The translations under genes were made by a program, and so were the position numbers. Of a stretch of 5,873 bases of DNA, positions 1 through 5,298 are shown in pieces (position 1 is the first letter of the stretch; every line of letters starts with the position of its first letter). The DNA comes from Eudoraea sp. (GTDB lineage: Bacteria > Bacteroidota > Bacteroidia > Flavobacteriales > Flavobacteriaceae): contig JABDRK010000325.1 in NCBI GenBank assembly GCA_013041785.1, positions 1-5,873 of the forward strand, read 5' to 3'. Under the pieces are notes generated by a model, which was given only the letters and a program-made list of their open reading frames with translations, was not told the DNA's origin and ran no database searches.

Positions 1-522
1 TGCAAACTTGGAGGCGTTATCCACAAGACTAAACATGCTTTCCCCACAAAAAACATGACCGAGATCTACCCCATATAGGCCTCCGACCAGTTTACCATCC
101 TGCCAGACCTCATAAGACTTGGCAATCCCCATATGGTGCAGCTGGAGGTAAGCCTTTGTCATTTCGTCTGTAATCCAGGTTCCCCTTTGTCCAGCCCTGG
201 GTACAGCAGCACAATGTTTGATGACCTCTTCAAAAGCCGTATTCACCCGGATTTCAAAAACATCAGCATGAATGAGCCTTCGCATACTTTTTGAAATTTT
301 GACTTTATCCGGAAACAAGACCATTCGCGGGTCCGGGGACCACCACAATATCAGAGCATCTTCATTAAACCAGGGAAAAATACCGTTACTGTAGGCCAGC
401 ATCAGCCGCTTTACAGATAAGTCGCCCCCTACAGCAAGAAGGCCCTCTGCATTGGCATGCTCAATGGGGGGAAACTCCAGCTTTTCACCTAAAAAAATAA
501 GGGGGTTCTGTTTTTTCTTCAA
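1..522 (-). CDS. aat: Leucyl/phenylalanyl-tRNA-protein transferase (3' end outside window)
   Basis: This cytoplasmic enzyme moves Leu or Phe from aminoacyl-tRNA onto proteins with N-terminal Arg or Lys, marking them for the ClpS/ClpAP N-degron pathway. The 174 codons visible read in one open frame and show family hallmarks: EGLLAVGGDLS near residues 25-35, NGIFPWF near 46-52, WWSPDPR at 60-66, GTWIT at 114-118, and GLYGVDLG...FCGESMFS at about 148-165. Homologues are about 200-240 residues, so the missing part is the short C-terminal end beyond SKFA. No ATG, GTG or other standard start precedes the conserved core in this frame except TTG at 522-520, which follows an in-frame stop at 531-529 by two codons; TTG is therefore the likely start, giving MKKKQNPLIFLGEK. 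It is probably the last gene of the operon that includes the flavin reductase and DUF3127 genes. Family assignment is firm; the exact start is less sure. Confidence 0.95.
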   Translation of the reverse strand, partial: MKKKQNPLIFLGEKLEFPPIEHANAEGLLAVGGDLSVKRLMLAYSNGIFPWFNEDALILWWSPDPRMVLFPDKVKISKSMRRLIHADVFEIRVNTAFEEVIKHCAAVPRAGQRGTWITDEMTKAYLQLHHMGIAKSYEVWQDGKLVGGLYGVDLGHVFCGESMFSLVDNASKFA

Positions 523-556
523 GGCCTGTTATTTTTCAATAAAGTACTAAAAAGTA

Positions 557-731
557 TCAGAAAATCAATAGCCCTCTGACATATACCAGGATTCCGGCCA
601 TCATGATAATCATTGTGTAGCGAAGAATCTCTTTACTCTTTAATTAAGTAATGCCTAACAATGGCTATGATAAATGCGGAAGGGAGGTGCCATTGAAAAA
701 TAGCATCAACCAGGCGAGCGAAACTCATCAT
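557..731 (-). pseudogene. Possible frame-broken small membrane protein ORF between DUF3127 gene and aat
   Basis: I do not recognise a family. An ATG at 731-729 opens a 32-codon frame (MMSFARLVDAIFQWHLPSAF... ending RHYLIKE, stop 635-633). In the next frame, from about 640, another stretch runs SKEILRYTMIIMMAGILVYV and ends with RGLLIF and a stop at 559-557. Dropping one base in the AAA near 641-639 joins the two into a roughly 59-residue protein with two hydrophobic segments and a short basic loop. It lies 46 bases after the DUF3127 stop and 34 bases before the aat start, in the same direction, where a small operon gene would fit. It could be a pseudogene, a sequence error, or two chance reading frames in a 255-base gap. 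The frame break is read directly from the sequence; that it was ever one gene is inference. Confidence 0.3.
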
Positions 732-777
732 AAATGTGCCCTTCCCGTTCCTTAGCGCCTAAAGTGCTTATTCTCCT

Positions 778-1155
778 TTAGAATGGCAGATCGTCGTAAT
801 CCTCCTCTTTAAGATCCTCCGCAGGTTCGAAGGTGTCCAATGGAGGAGTCGGGGGCATTCCGCCTTCAGCAACCGCTTCTTCAACCGCTTCAATACGCCA
901 GCCCTGAATGGAATTAAAATACTTTGTTTCTCCCTGTGGATTCACCCATTCCCGACCCCTGAGGTTAATACTTATTTTAACCTGTTGCCCAACAGCAAAT
1001 CGGTTAAGCAAATCGGTTTTATCCTGCACAAACTCGATGAGCAGGTGTTGCGGGTATTGTTCTTCGGTTGTAAGCACTACTTCCCTTTTTCGGAATCCGT
1101 TGCTTCCATAGGTCTTCGTCTCGTCAATTAATTTAATCCTTCCTTGTATCTCCAT
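778..1155 (-). CDS. DUF3127 family protein with SSB-like acidic C-terminal tail
   Basis: This 125-residue protein matches the Bacteroidota DUF3127 family, small proteins thought to adopt a single-stranded-DNA-binding-like OB fold. The conserved body is about residues 1-90: MEIQGRIKLI at the start, a strand pattern through REVVLTTEEQYPQHLLIEF, and VGQQVKISINLRGREW followed by KYFNSIQGWRIE. Residues 91-125 are low-complexity, rich in Ala, Pro and Glu, and end in EEDYDDLPF, which closely resembles the DDDIPF tip by which SSB recruits repair and replication partners. The gene begins three bases after the flavin reductase stop, so the two are almost certainly cotranscribed, perhaps with translational coupling. 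Molecular function is unproven; a role binding DNA or a DNA-repair partner is inference from fold and tail. The reading frame and family are well supported. Confidence 0.92.
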   Translation of the reverse strand: MEIQGRIKLIDETKTYGSNGFRKREVVLTTEEQYPQHLLIEFVQDKTDLLNRFAVGQQVKISINLRGREWVNPQGETKYFNSIQGWRIEAVEEAVAEGGMPPTPPLDTFEPAEDLKEEDYDDLPF

Positions 1156-1158
1156 GTT

Positions 1159-2043
1159 TTATTCGTTAGCCATTAATACTTTCCATGCGGAAAGTGTATC
1201 GTTGTTGTTTAAATATTCTTTTGCTTTCTGGTGCAGCAATATAGGATCGCCTGCACTTATAATTACCTTTAATGCTATGTTTTCTTTCAGGAAAGCAGCG
1301 ACTTCCTCAGCATTCGGAATCTGCTCTACATTACCCAGTTGGCCCAGGTCGTTTCCAGTGAGCACGGTACTGTTCCTGATTGACAAGGGTATCTGGTCAA
1401 CACCAATACCCCTGGTTGAAAGGGGTTTGGGGACTTCAAACATTCCCAGGTTGGCCCTGGAATACCAATTACCTCCCATGCGGGCAACCTGGTCTATTTT
1501 GTGCTGATCAATATTTCCATTTGCGTCCAGGATGGACTGAAATACATGTAATTTAAGTACTTCGCAAAAAATGAGATTGCCGGCACCGCCTTCCTTCCCA
1601 AGGGGTTCTACCTTGGTTACCTTACATTCAAACTGCACCGGGGACTCAGCGACCCGGAATGGTTTTACCAAATCTGACTTCAGCATGGTAAGACCCGCTT
1701 TTTTAAATTCGTTTTCTCCCTGAGCATATTCCGTACTGGCAAGCGACATTTGTTGGACAATGGGGTAATTCACCACATTGATCACCACCTCATTCGTTTC
1801 CAAAACATTCTCCAGTGTGTGTTTGGTCGTATTATCACGAACGCGCCGGGCCGGAGAAAAGATAAGGACAGGCGGATTGGCGCTGAACACATTGAAAAAA
1901 CTAAAAGGAGAAAGATTAGGTCTGCCCTTCCCGTCTACTGTGCTTGCAAACGCAATAGGCCTCGGGCCAACCGCGCCCAACAAATACCCATGGAGTTTGG
2001 GGGTGGGCAGTTCGGATGGGATTATAGAAAGGAGTTCTTCCAT
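1159..2043 (-). CDS. Flavin reductase family protein (FMN-binding split barrel)
   Basis: A 294-residue cytoplasmic protein with an N-terminal flavin reductase-like, FMN-binding split barrel, about residues 15-170. Visible signatures are GPRPIAFASTVDGKGRPNLSPFSFFNVF (residues 26-53; the GPRPI and N-x-SPFS parts line the flavin site), then NPPVLIFSPARR at 56-67 and a run of core strands to about 165. Such proteins bind FMN and are usually NAD(P)H:flavin reductases or flavin-dependent oxidoreductases; the substrate here cannot be told from sequence. Residues about 175-294 form an extension with the distinctive ARMGGNWYSRA at 187-197, common in this Bacteroidota subgroup and giving the usual length of about 290. 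It is the first gene of the minus-strand operon. A good -7 box lies six bases before the ATG, suggesting a leaderless or near-leaderless mRNA. Confidence 0.93.
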   Translation of the reverse strand: MEELLSIIPSELPTPKLHGYLLGAVGPRPIAFASTVDGKGRPNLSPFSFFNVFSANPPVLIFSPARRVRDNTTKHTLENVLETNEVVINVVNYPIVQQMSLASTEYAQGENEFKKAGLTMLKSDLVKPFRVAESPVQFECKVTKVEPLGKEGGAGNLIFCEVLKLHVFQSILDANGNIDQHKIDQVARMGGNWYSRANLGMFEVPKPLSTRGIGVDQIPLSIRNSTVLTGNDLGQLGNVEQIPNAEEVAAFLKENIALKVIISAGDPILLHQKAKEYLNNNDTLSAWKVLMANE

Positions 2044-2049
2044 GGCCTA

Positions 2050-2080
2050 CAAAAATACATAAATTGTGGCCTACTGGAAA
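2050..2080 (-). promoter_or_regulatory. Candidate Bacteroidota-type promoter for the flavin reductase operon
   Basis: On the minus strand, TATTTTTG (2057-2050) is a perfect match to the Bacteroidota -7 consensus TAnnTTTG. Nineteen bases upstream is TTTC (2080-2077), a three-of-four match to the -33 element TTTG. The box ends six bases before the ATG at 2043, so transcription would start at or very near the start codon. This is a pattern match only. Confidence 0.35.
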
Positions 2081-2153
2081 GCGCACAGTGGCGGAATACG
2101 GCACAACATATTCATTCATTTTGAGTTATCTTTAAACTGAATTTTGATGATGG

Positions 2154-3302
2154 ATGAATTTTAATCTCAGAAAAAAAACGTCCAACTTTGTTCTGCTGTT
2201 GGCCTCATTTGCGATCGTAAGCCTTATCCTCTGGAACACAAATAGCTTTTTTAGAAAATTTAAGGAAGAGGAACGCTACAAAATGGAGATTTGGGCTACT
2301 GCCCAGGCAGAATTCCTATCGCTCCCGGCAGACGCCGATCCCGGGAACCTTCCACTTACCATTTTTCAGAACAATACCTCCACCCCAATGATCCTTGTTA
2401 ATAAGGACAGCACGTATAAGATCAATAATATGCCGGCCGAAGTTGTGCTGGACACAGCCTACCTCATGAAGAGACTCCAGCAGTTTAAGAGCGAGAATAC
2501 GCCTATTATCATGGAGGACAAAGGGGAATATCTGGCCACCCTGTATTATGGGAATTCAGAAGTGTTGAATAAACTCAAATACTATCCCATAGCGTTAATG
2601 CTCATTATATTTCTTTTTGGAGCAGTACTATTCTTTTTCTTTAAAACGAATAAAGCTTCGGAACAAAACAAGCTCTGGGCGGGAATGGCCAAGGAAACTG
2701 CCCATCAAATCGGCACACCCCTGACTTCACTCCTGGGCTGGAGCGAGTTGCTCAAAAACGAAGATGTACGTCCGGAAATATCCAAGGAAATAGAGAAAGA
2801 CATCGGTCGATTACAGACCATAACGGAGCGGTTTTCCAAGATCGGATCCCTGCCAAAGCTTCAAAAGTGCAATTTGGTTGCAGAAACCCTGAATGCATAT
2901 GATTATTTGCGCGTTAGAAGTTCCAAGCTCATCCACTTTTCTTTTGATTCCAAAGAGGAAATTATCCCGGTAATGTTAAACCCCTCCCTGTATAACTGGA
3001 CTATCGAAAACCTGGTCAAAAACGGTATAGATGCCATGAAAGGGAAAGGCAATATTGCTATTGAAATAATCCCTGCAGGTAAATATGTCAATGTTCAGAT
3101 ATCAGATACCGGACATGGAATAGCCCGGGGAGATTTCCAGACAATTTTTAATCCTGGGTATACGAGTAAAAAACGGGGTTGGGGCCTGGGTCTGTCCCTG
3201 GTTAAGCGAATTGTGGAAGAATATCACAGTGGAAGGGTCAAAGTCCTTTCCTCAACCAAAGAGGGCACTATAATGCAGATATCACTTAAAATTGAGTCTT
3301 AA
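2154..3302 (+). CDS. Membrane sensor histidine kinase, no adjacent response regulator
   Basis: A 382-residue inner-membrane sensor kinase. Residues about 12-32 form the first membrane helix, about 33-143 a periplasmic sensor region of no recognised type, and about 144-163 the second helix. The dimerisation/phosphoacceptor segment carries KETAHQIGTPLTSLLGW (180-196) with His184 as the likely phosphorylation site; flavobacterial kinases often have this HQIGTPL form instead of the usual HExxxP. The HATPase domain follows: N-box ENLVKNGIDAM (285-295), G1 box ISDTGHGI (316-323), and G2 box RGWGLGLSLVKRI (341-353), so all ATP-binding motifs are intact. No HAMP or PAS domain is apparent. The next gene, two bases downstream, encodes a zinc-ribbon-like membrane protein and is surely cotranscribed. 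The signal and the partner regulator are unknown. Weak -7-like boxes occur at 2127-2134 and 2139-2146. Confidence 0.93.
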   Translation: MNFNLRKKTSNFVLLLASFAIVSLILWNTNSFFRKFKEEERYKMEIWATAQAEFLSLPADADPGNLPLTIFQNNTSTPMILVNKDSTYKINNMPAEVVLDTAYLMKRLQQFKSENTPIIMEDKGEYLATLYYGNSEVLNKLKYYPIALMLIIFLFGAVLFFFFKTNKASEQNKLWAGMAKETAHQIGTPLTSLLGWSELLKNEDVRPEISKEIEKDIGRLQTITERFSKIGSLPKLQKCNLVAETLNAYDYLRVRSSKLIHFSFDSKEEIIPVMLNPSLYNWTIENLVKNGIDAMKGKGNIAIEIIPAGKYVNVQISDTGHGIARGDFQTIFNPGYTSKKRGWGLGLSLVKRIVEEYHSGRVKVLSSTKEGTIMQISLKIES

Positions 3303-3304
3303 TT

Positions 3305-3661
3305 ATGTCGAAAGAAAAAGAAGTAGTGCTCAAAGAAGCGGAAATCACCAATAATTGTCCGGAGTGCTTCAACCAGACCATGAAATTGACATTTTACCAA
3401 AAACACAGGTATTCACGCTGGTATTACCAGATCACCGGTGATGTATCTCACGAGATAGTATGCAATACTTGCCATTCTACCATTTTTCCGGTTAAATGGA
3501 CAGAAGATATTGAGCGTATTTTTGAATACTACCAGAAACTGGTAACGCCAAAAAAGAAAGGGATAAAACTAAGCGGGCTTTCCTACTCCCTGATTGTTCT
3601 TTTTGTAGTGCTGCTAGGTGTCCTGTATTACCTCATTTACACAGGTGTCATTGAAGTTTAG
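3305..3661 (+). CDS. Small zinc-ribbon-like protein with C-terminal membrane anchor
   Basis: I do not recognise a named family. The 118-residue product has two cysteine pairs, CPEC at 18-21 and CNTC at 53-56, spaced like the knuckles of a zinc ribbon, with an aromatic and basic stretch between them (FYQKHRYSRWYYQITGD, 30-46). A charged, helix-prone segment follows (about 64-86), and a single strongly hydrophobic helix lies at about 92-113. The absence of a signal peptide and the Lys-rich TPKKKG just before the helix suggest a tail-anchored protein with its ribbon in the cytoplasm. The ATG is two bases after the kinase stop, so the pair probably works together or responds to the same signal. 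The last 14 bases overlap the convergent HIT gene. Metal binding is inferred from the cysteines; function is unknown. Confidence 0.85.
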   Translation: MSKEKEVVLKEAEITNNCPECFNQTMKLTFYQKHRYSRWYYQITGDVSHEIVCNTCHSTIFPVKWTEDIERIFEYYQKLVTPKKKGIKLSGLSYSLIVLFVVLLGVLYYLIYTGVIEV

Positions 3662-4040
3662 CCCTGATATTTGCTGCTATTTCTTCAAATTCCTCCTTCT
3701 GCAGGGAAGTTTTGTTTAAAAAGGTTGCATCAGCCATACTTCTCAACGGAATTAGATGAACATGCACATGAGGAACTTCAATCCCGATAACAAATAAACC
3801 TACCCTTTCACAATCAATTGCTGCTTCAATAGCAAGTCCAACTTCCCTGGCGAAAGCCATCAGCCCTGAATAGGTAGTTTCATCCAGGTCAAGTATTTTG
3901 TCCACTTCCTGCTTGGGAACACAGAGGGTATGCCCCGGGGCATTGGGGTTGATGTCCAGGAAGGCATAGAATTCTTCATTCTCTGCGATTTTGTAGGACG
4001 GGATATCCCCCTGAATAATCTTGGTAAAAATGCTGGCCAT
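3648..4040 (-). CDS. HIT family protein (histidine-triad nucleotide hydrolase)
   Basis: A 130-residue cytoplasmic HIT-superfamily protein; relatives hydrolyse AMP-lysine-type phosphoramidates and related nucleotide conjugates, but the substrate here is not known. It starts MASIFTKIIQGDIPSYKIAE, the usual HIT opening, continues with AFLDINPNAPGHTLCVPK (26-43), and has the catalytic triad in PHVHVHLIP (90-98) with His91, His93 and His95; His93 corresponds to the nucleophile. I chose the ATG at 4040 because it gives the canonical MASIF start; an upstream ATG at 4067 would add nine residues without family support. The gene is downstream of greA on the same strand but behind an intrinsic terminator, so it probably has its own promoter in the 48 bases before the ATG, though none was evident. 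Its 3' end overlaps the zinc-ribbon gene. Confidence 0.95.
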   Translation of the reverse strand: MASIFTKIIQGDIPSYKIAENEEFYAFLDINPNAPGHTLCVPKQEVDKILDLDETTYSGLMAFAREVGLAIEAAIDCERVGLFVIGIEVPHVHVHLIPLRSMADATFLNKTSLQKEEFEEIAANIRAKLQ

Positions 4041-4080
4041 GGCTTGATAGTTAAGAAGTTGAAACAATACGGATGCCTGA

Positions 4081-4117
4081 AAATAAAAAATCCTTTGCTA
4101 AAATGCAGCAAAGGATT
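4081..4117 (-). terminator. Intrinsic terminator after greA
   Basis: Read on the minus strand, a perfect 11-base stem, AATCCTTTGCT pairing with AGCAAAGGATT (4117-4107 and 4099-4089), encloses a seven-base loop and is followed directly by TTTTTTATTT (4090-4081). It starts about 20 bases after the greA stop. The opposite strand lacks a T-tract, so it works in one direction only. Confidence 0.85.
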
Positions 4118-4138
4118 CAAATATATTCAACAGAATAA

Positions 4139-4615
4139 TCAGTCCCGCGTAATCTCAAGGATTTCCAGTTTTAGTGTGCCATTGGGAACGGAAATCTCAG
4201 CGACATCACCTACTTCTTTACCCAGTAATCCATGACCGATAGGAGAAGTGACCGATATCTTACCTGACTTGAGGTCGGCTTCACTCTCCGCCACCAGGGT
4301 ATAGGTCATTTCCATACCATTCTGCTTGTTTTTCAATTTAACGGTAGACAATACCAGTACTTTAGACACATCCAGTTGAGATTCGTCAATCAGACGTGCA
4401 TTTGCCAGGGTTTCTTCCAGCTTGGCTATCTTGAGTTCCAGCAATCCCTGCGCTTCCTTTGCAGCATCGTATTCTGCATTCTCAGAAAGGTCTCCTTTAT
4501 CTCTTGCATCGGCTATTGCCTGGGACGCCTTTGGGCGCTCCACATCACGGAGATGATTCAATTCCTCTCTTAATTTCTTGAGTCCTTCTGCAGTATAATA
4601 AGATAGGTTGCTCAT
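4139..4615 (-). CDS. greA: Transcription elongation factor GreA
   Basis: A 158-residue factor that enters the RNA polymerase secondary channel and stimulates cleavage of backtracked transcripts, rescuing stalled elongation complexes. The N-terminal antiparallel coiled coil spans about residues 8-75 and carries, at its tip, the diagnostic DARDKGDLSENAEYDAAKEAQ-type segment (36-56), with Asp42 and Glu45 as the acidic pair that helps place the catalytic magnesium. The C-terminal FKBP-like globular domain follows, including SPIGHGLLGKEVGD (124-137), typical of GreA. Length is the family norm and the start MSNLSYYTAEGLKKL is canonical. It is followed by a strong terminator and appears to be transcribed alone; no convincing promoter was found upstream. 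Confidence 0.97.
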   Translation of the reverse strand: MSNLSYYTAEGLKKLREELNHLRDVERPKASQAIADARDKGDLSENAEYDAAKEAQGLLELKIAKLEETLANARLIDESQLDVSKVLVLSTVKLKNKQNGMEMTYTLVAESEADLKSGKISVTSPIGHGLLGKEVGDVAEISVPNGTLKLEILEITRD

Positions 4616-4671
4616 AACTTCATTCTTTTGGAAATTCCTTTTCCGGTTTATCTAACTATTTAATTACAACA

Positions 4672-4693
4672 AATCCTGCTGTGGAGCAGGATT
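4672..4693 (-). terminator. Hairpin, probable minus-strand terminator of a lost or small gene
   Basis: A perfect nine-base stem (AATCCTGCT and AGCAGGATT) closes on a four-base loop. On the minus strand it is followed by the T-rich TGTTGTAATT, whereas the plus strand continues AGATCAACTG. The stop codon of a short minus-strand frame (4694-4692) overlaps the stem base, which is where a terminator would be expected. It lies upstream of greA, so it could also act in the greA leader. Confidence 0.45.
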
Positions 4694-4818
4694 AGATCAA
4701 CTGGCCATTTTGCATGAACTTATTCAGGTGCTCTTGTGGGTAGGGTCTAGCATCAAAACGGAGTTGTTCTAATAGGAAAATCCCCTTTTAAAAGAGGATT
4801 TAACGCAAATATATGCAT
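4692..4818 (-). pseudogene. Possible remnant of a small minus-strand gene
   Basis: I recognise no family. A frame without a normal start codon reads LLEQLRFDARPYPQEHL then NKFMQNGQLI and stops at 4694-4692, its codons looking like coding sequence, and a terminator-like hairpin follows at once. In the neighbouring frame an ATG at 4818-4816 opens MHIFALNPLLKGDFPIRTTP then F and stop at 4755-4753. Removing one T from the four-T run at 4758-4755 (minus strand) would fuse them into a 41-residue ORF continuing PFDARPYPQEHL. It may be the surviving end of a deleted gene, a frame-broken small gene, or chance. The inverted repeat at 4778-4801 lies inside the upstream part, which argues against an intact gene. 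Confidence 0.25.
4778..4801 (-). terminator. Near-perfect inverted repeat, terminator-like on the minus strand
   Basis: AAATCCCCTTTT is followed at once by AAAAGAGGATTT, a 12-base inverted repeat with one mismatch. On a minus-strand transcript the mismatch becomes a G-U wobble, giving a ten-pair stem with a UUAA loop followed by UUUUCC; on the plus strand it is an unpaired A-C and the tail is UAACG. It is the first terminator-like structure on the minus strand downstream of the TonB receptor gene. It could instead be an operator upstream of the lipoprotein gene. Confidence 0.35.
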
Positions 4819-4863
4819 TTTTTGCTCAACTTTGTTTAGTAGCAAGCAATTGAAGCTATTCGC

Positions 4864-5298
4864 ATGAAACGTTTTTCAGGGATTATAATTATTCTTTTTT
4901 TTCTTGGCTGCAGTCAAAACACTGAGCGCAGGAACCCGTATTTACAGGAAATTGGGTTTCGTATTGAGATCAACCTGAACCTACCCCTTTACAGCCCGCT
5001 TAATACCCCTGGAAATTCCATATATCTGAACACTACCAATGCCGGGATCCGTGGGGTTTTTGTGACCAATACAGGATTTGACCTCGTCGCCCTGGAAGCA
5101 AGCTGTCCCAACCACACCCCCAATAACTGTTCTACCATGGAGGCGGTAGGCCAAACGGCCCAATGTTCCTGTGAAGGCTATGAATACAGCCTGTTTACAG
5201 GGCAGCAACTCAATCGGCCGAATGACGGGGAACGCTATTTTGACATGCTCATCTACAATACGGCAAGAAGCGGGAGTACTGTAGTTATTTCCAATTGA
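4864..5298 (+). CDS. Lipoprotein with degenerate Rieske-like fold
   Basis: A 144-residue lipoprotein. The signal peptide MKRFSGIIIILFFLG ends at a lipobox with Cys16 as the lipidated residue; the following SQNTERRN lacks the acidic run tied to surface export in Bacteroidota, so it probably faces the periplasm. The C-terminal half resembles a Rieske [2Fe-2S] domain: ALEASCPNHTPNNC (76-89) and CSCEGYEYSLFTGQ (101-114), the latter like the usual CPCHGSxFDLxTG. The cysteines fall where two cluster ligands (Cys81, Cys101) and the disulfide pair (Cys89, Cys103) would be, but the second histidine ligand is Glu104 and the first is displaced (CPNH for CxH). A cluster is therefore unlikely and the fold may be structural or bind something else. 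Similar uncharacterised flavobacterial proteins exist as far as I recall. The stop abuts the convergent receptor gene. Confidence 0.85.
   Translation: MKRFSGIIIILFFLGCSQNTERRNPYLQEIGFRIEINLNLPLYSPLNTPGNSIYLNTTNAGIRGVFVTNTGFDLVALEASCPNHTPNNCSTMEAVGQTAQCSCEGYEYSLFTGQQLNRPNDGERYFDMLIYNTARSGSTVVISN

Noticed and set aside
1750..2124. Plus-strand open frame of about 124 codons opposite the flavin reductase
   Set aside because: It lies antisense to a clear conserved gene, is rich in Arg/His/Cys as expected of a shadow frame, and shows no domain.
2120..2146. Promoter for the histidine kinase (TATCTTTA at 2127-2134 or GAATTTTG at 2139-2146)
   Set aside because: Each is a seven-of-eight match but lacks a well-spaced -33 element, and they cannot be told apart by sequence alone.
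4041..4067. Longer HIT protein starting at the ATG at 4067
   Set aside because: The extra MFQLLNYQA has no family support, while MASIFTKI at 4040 is the canonical HIT start.
3860..4120. Minus-strand frame overlapping the HIT gene and terminator
   Set aside because: It is an out-of-frame reading of the HIT gene, and its 5' part runs across the greA terminator hairpin.
4827..4834. CAACTTTG as a -7 box for the lipoprotein gene
   Set aside because: One mismatch to TAnnTTTG and no -33 element at the right distance; too weak to annotate.
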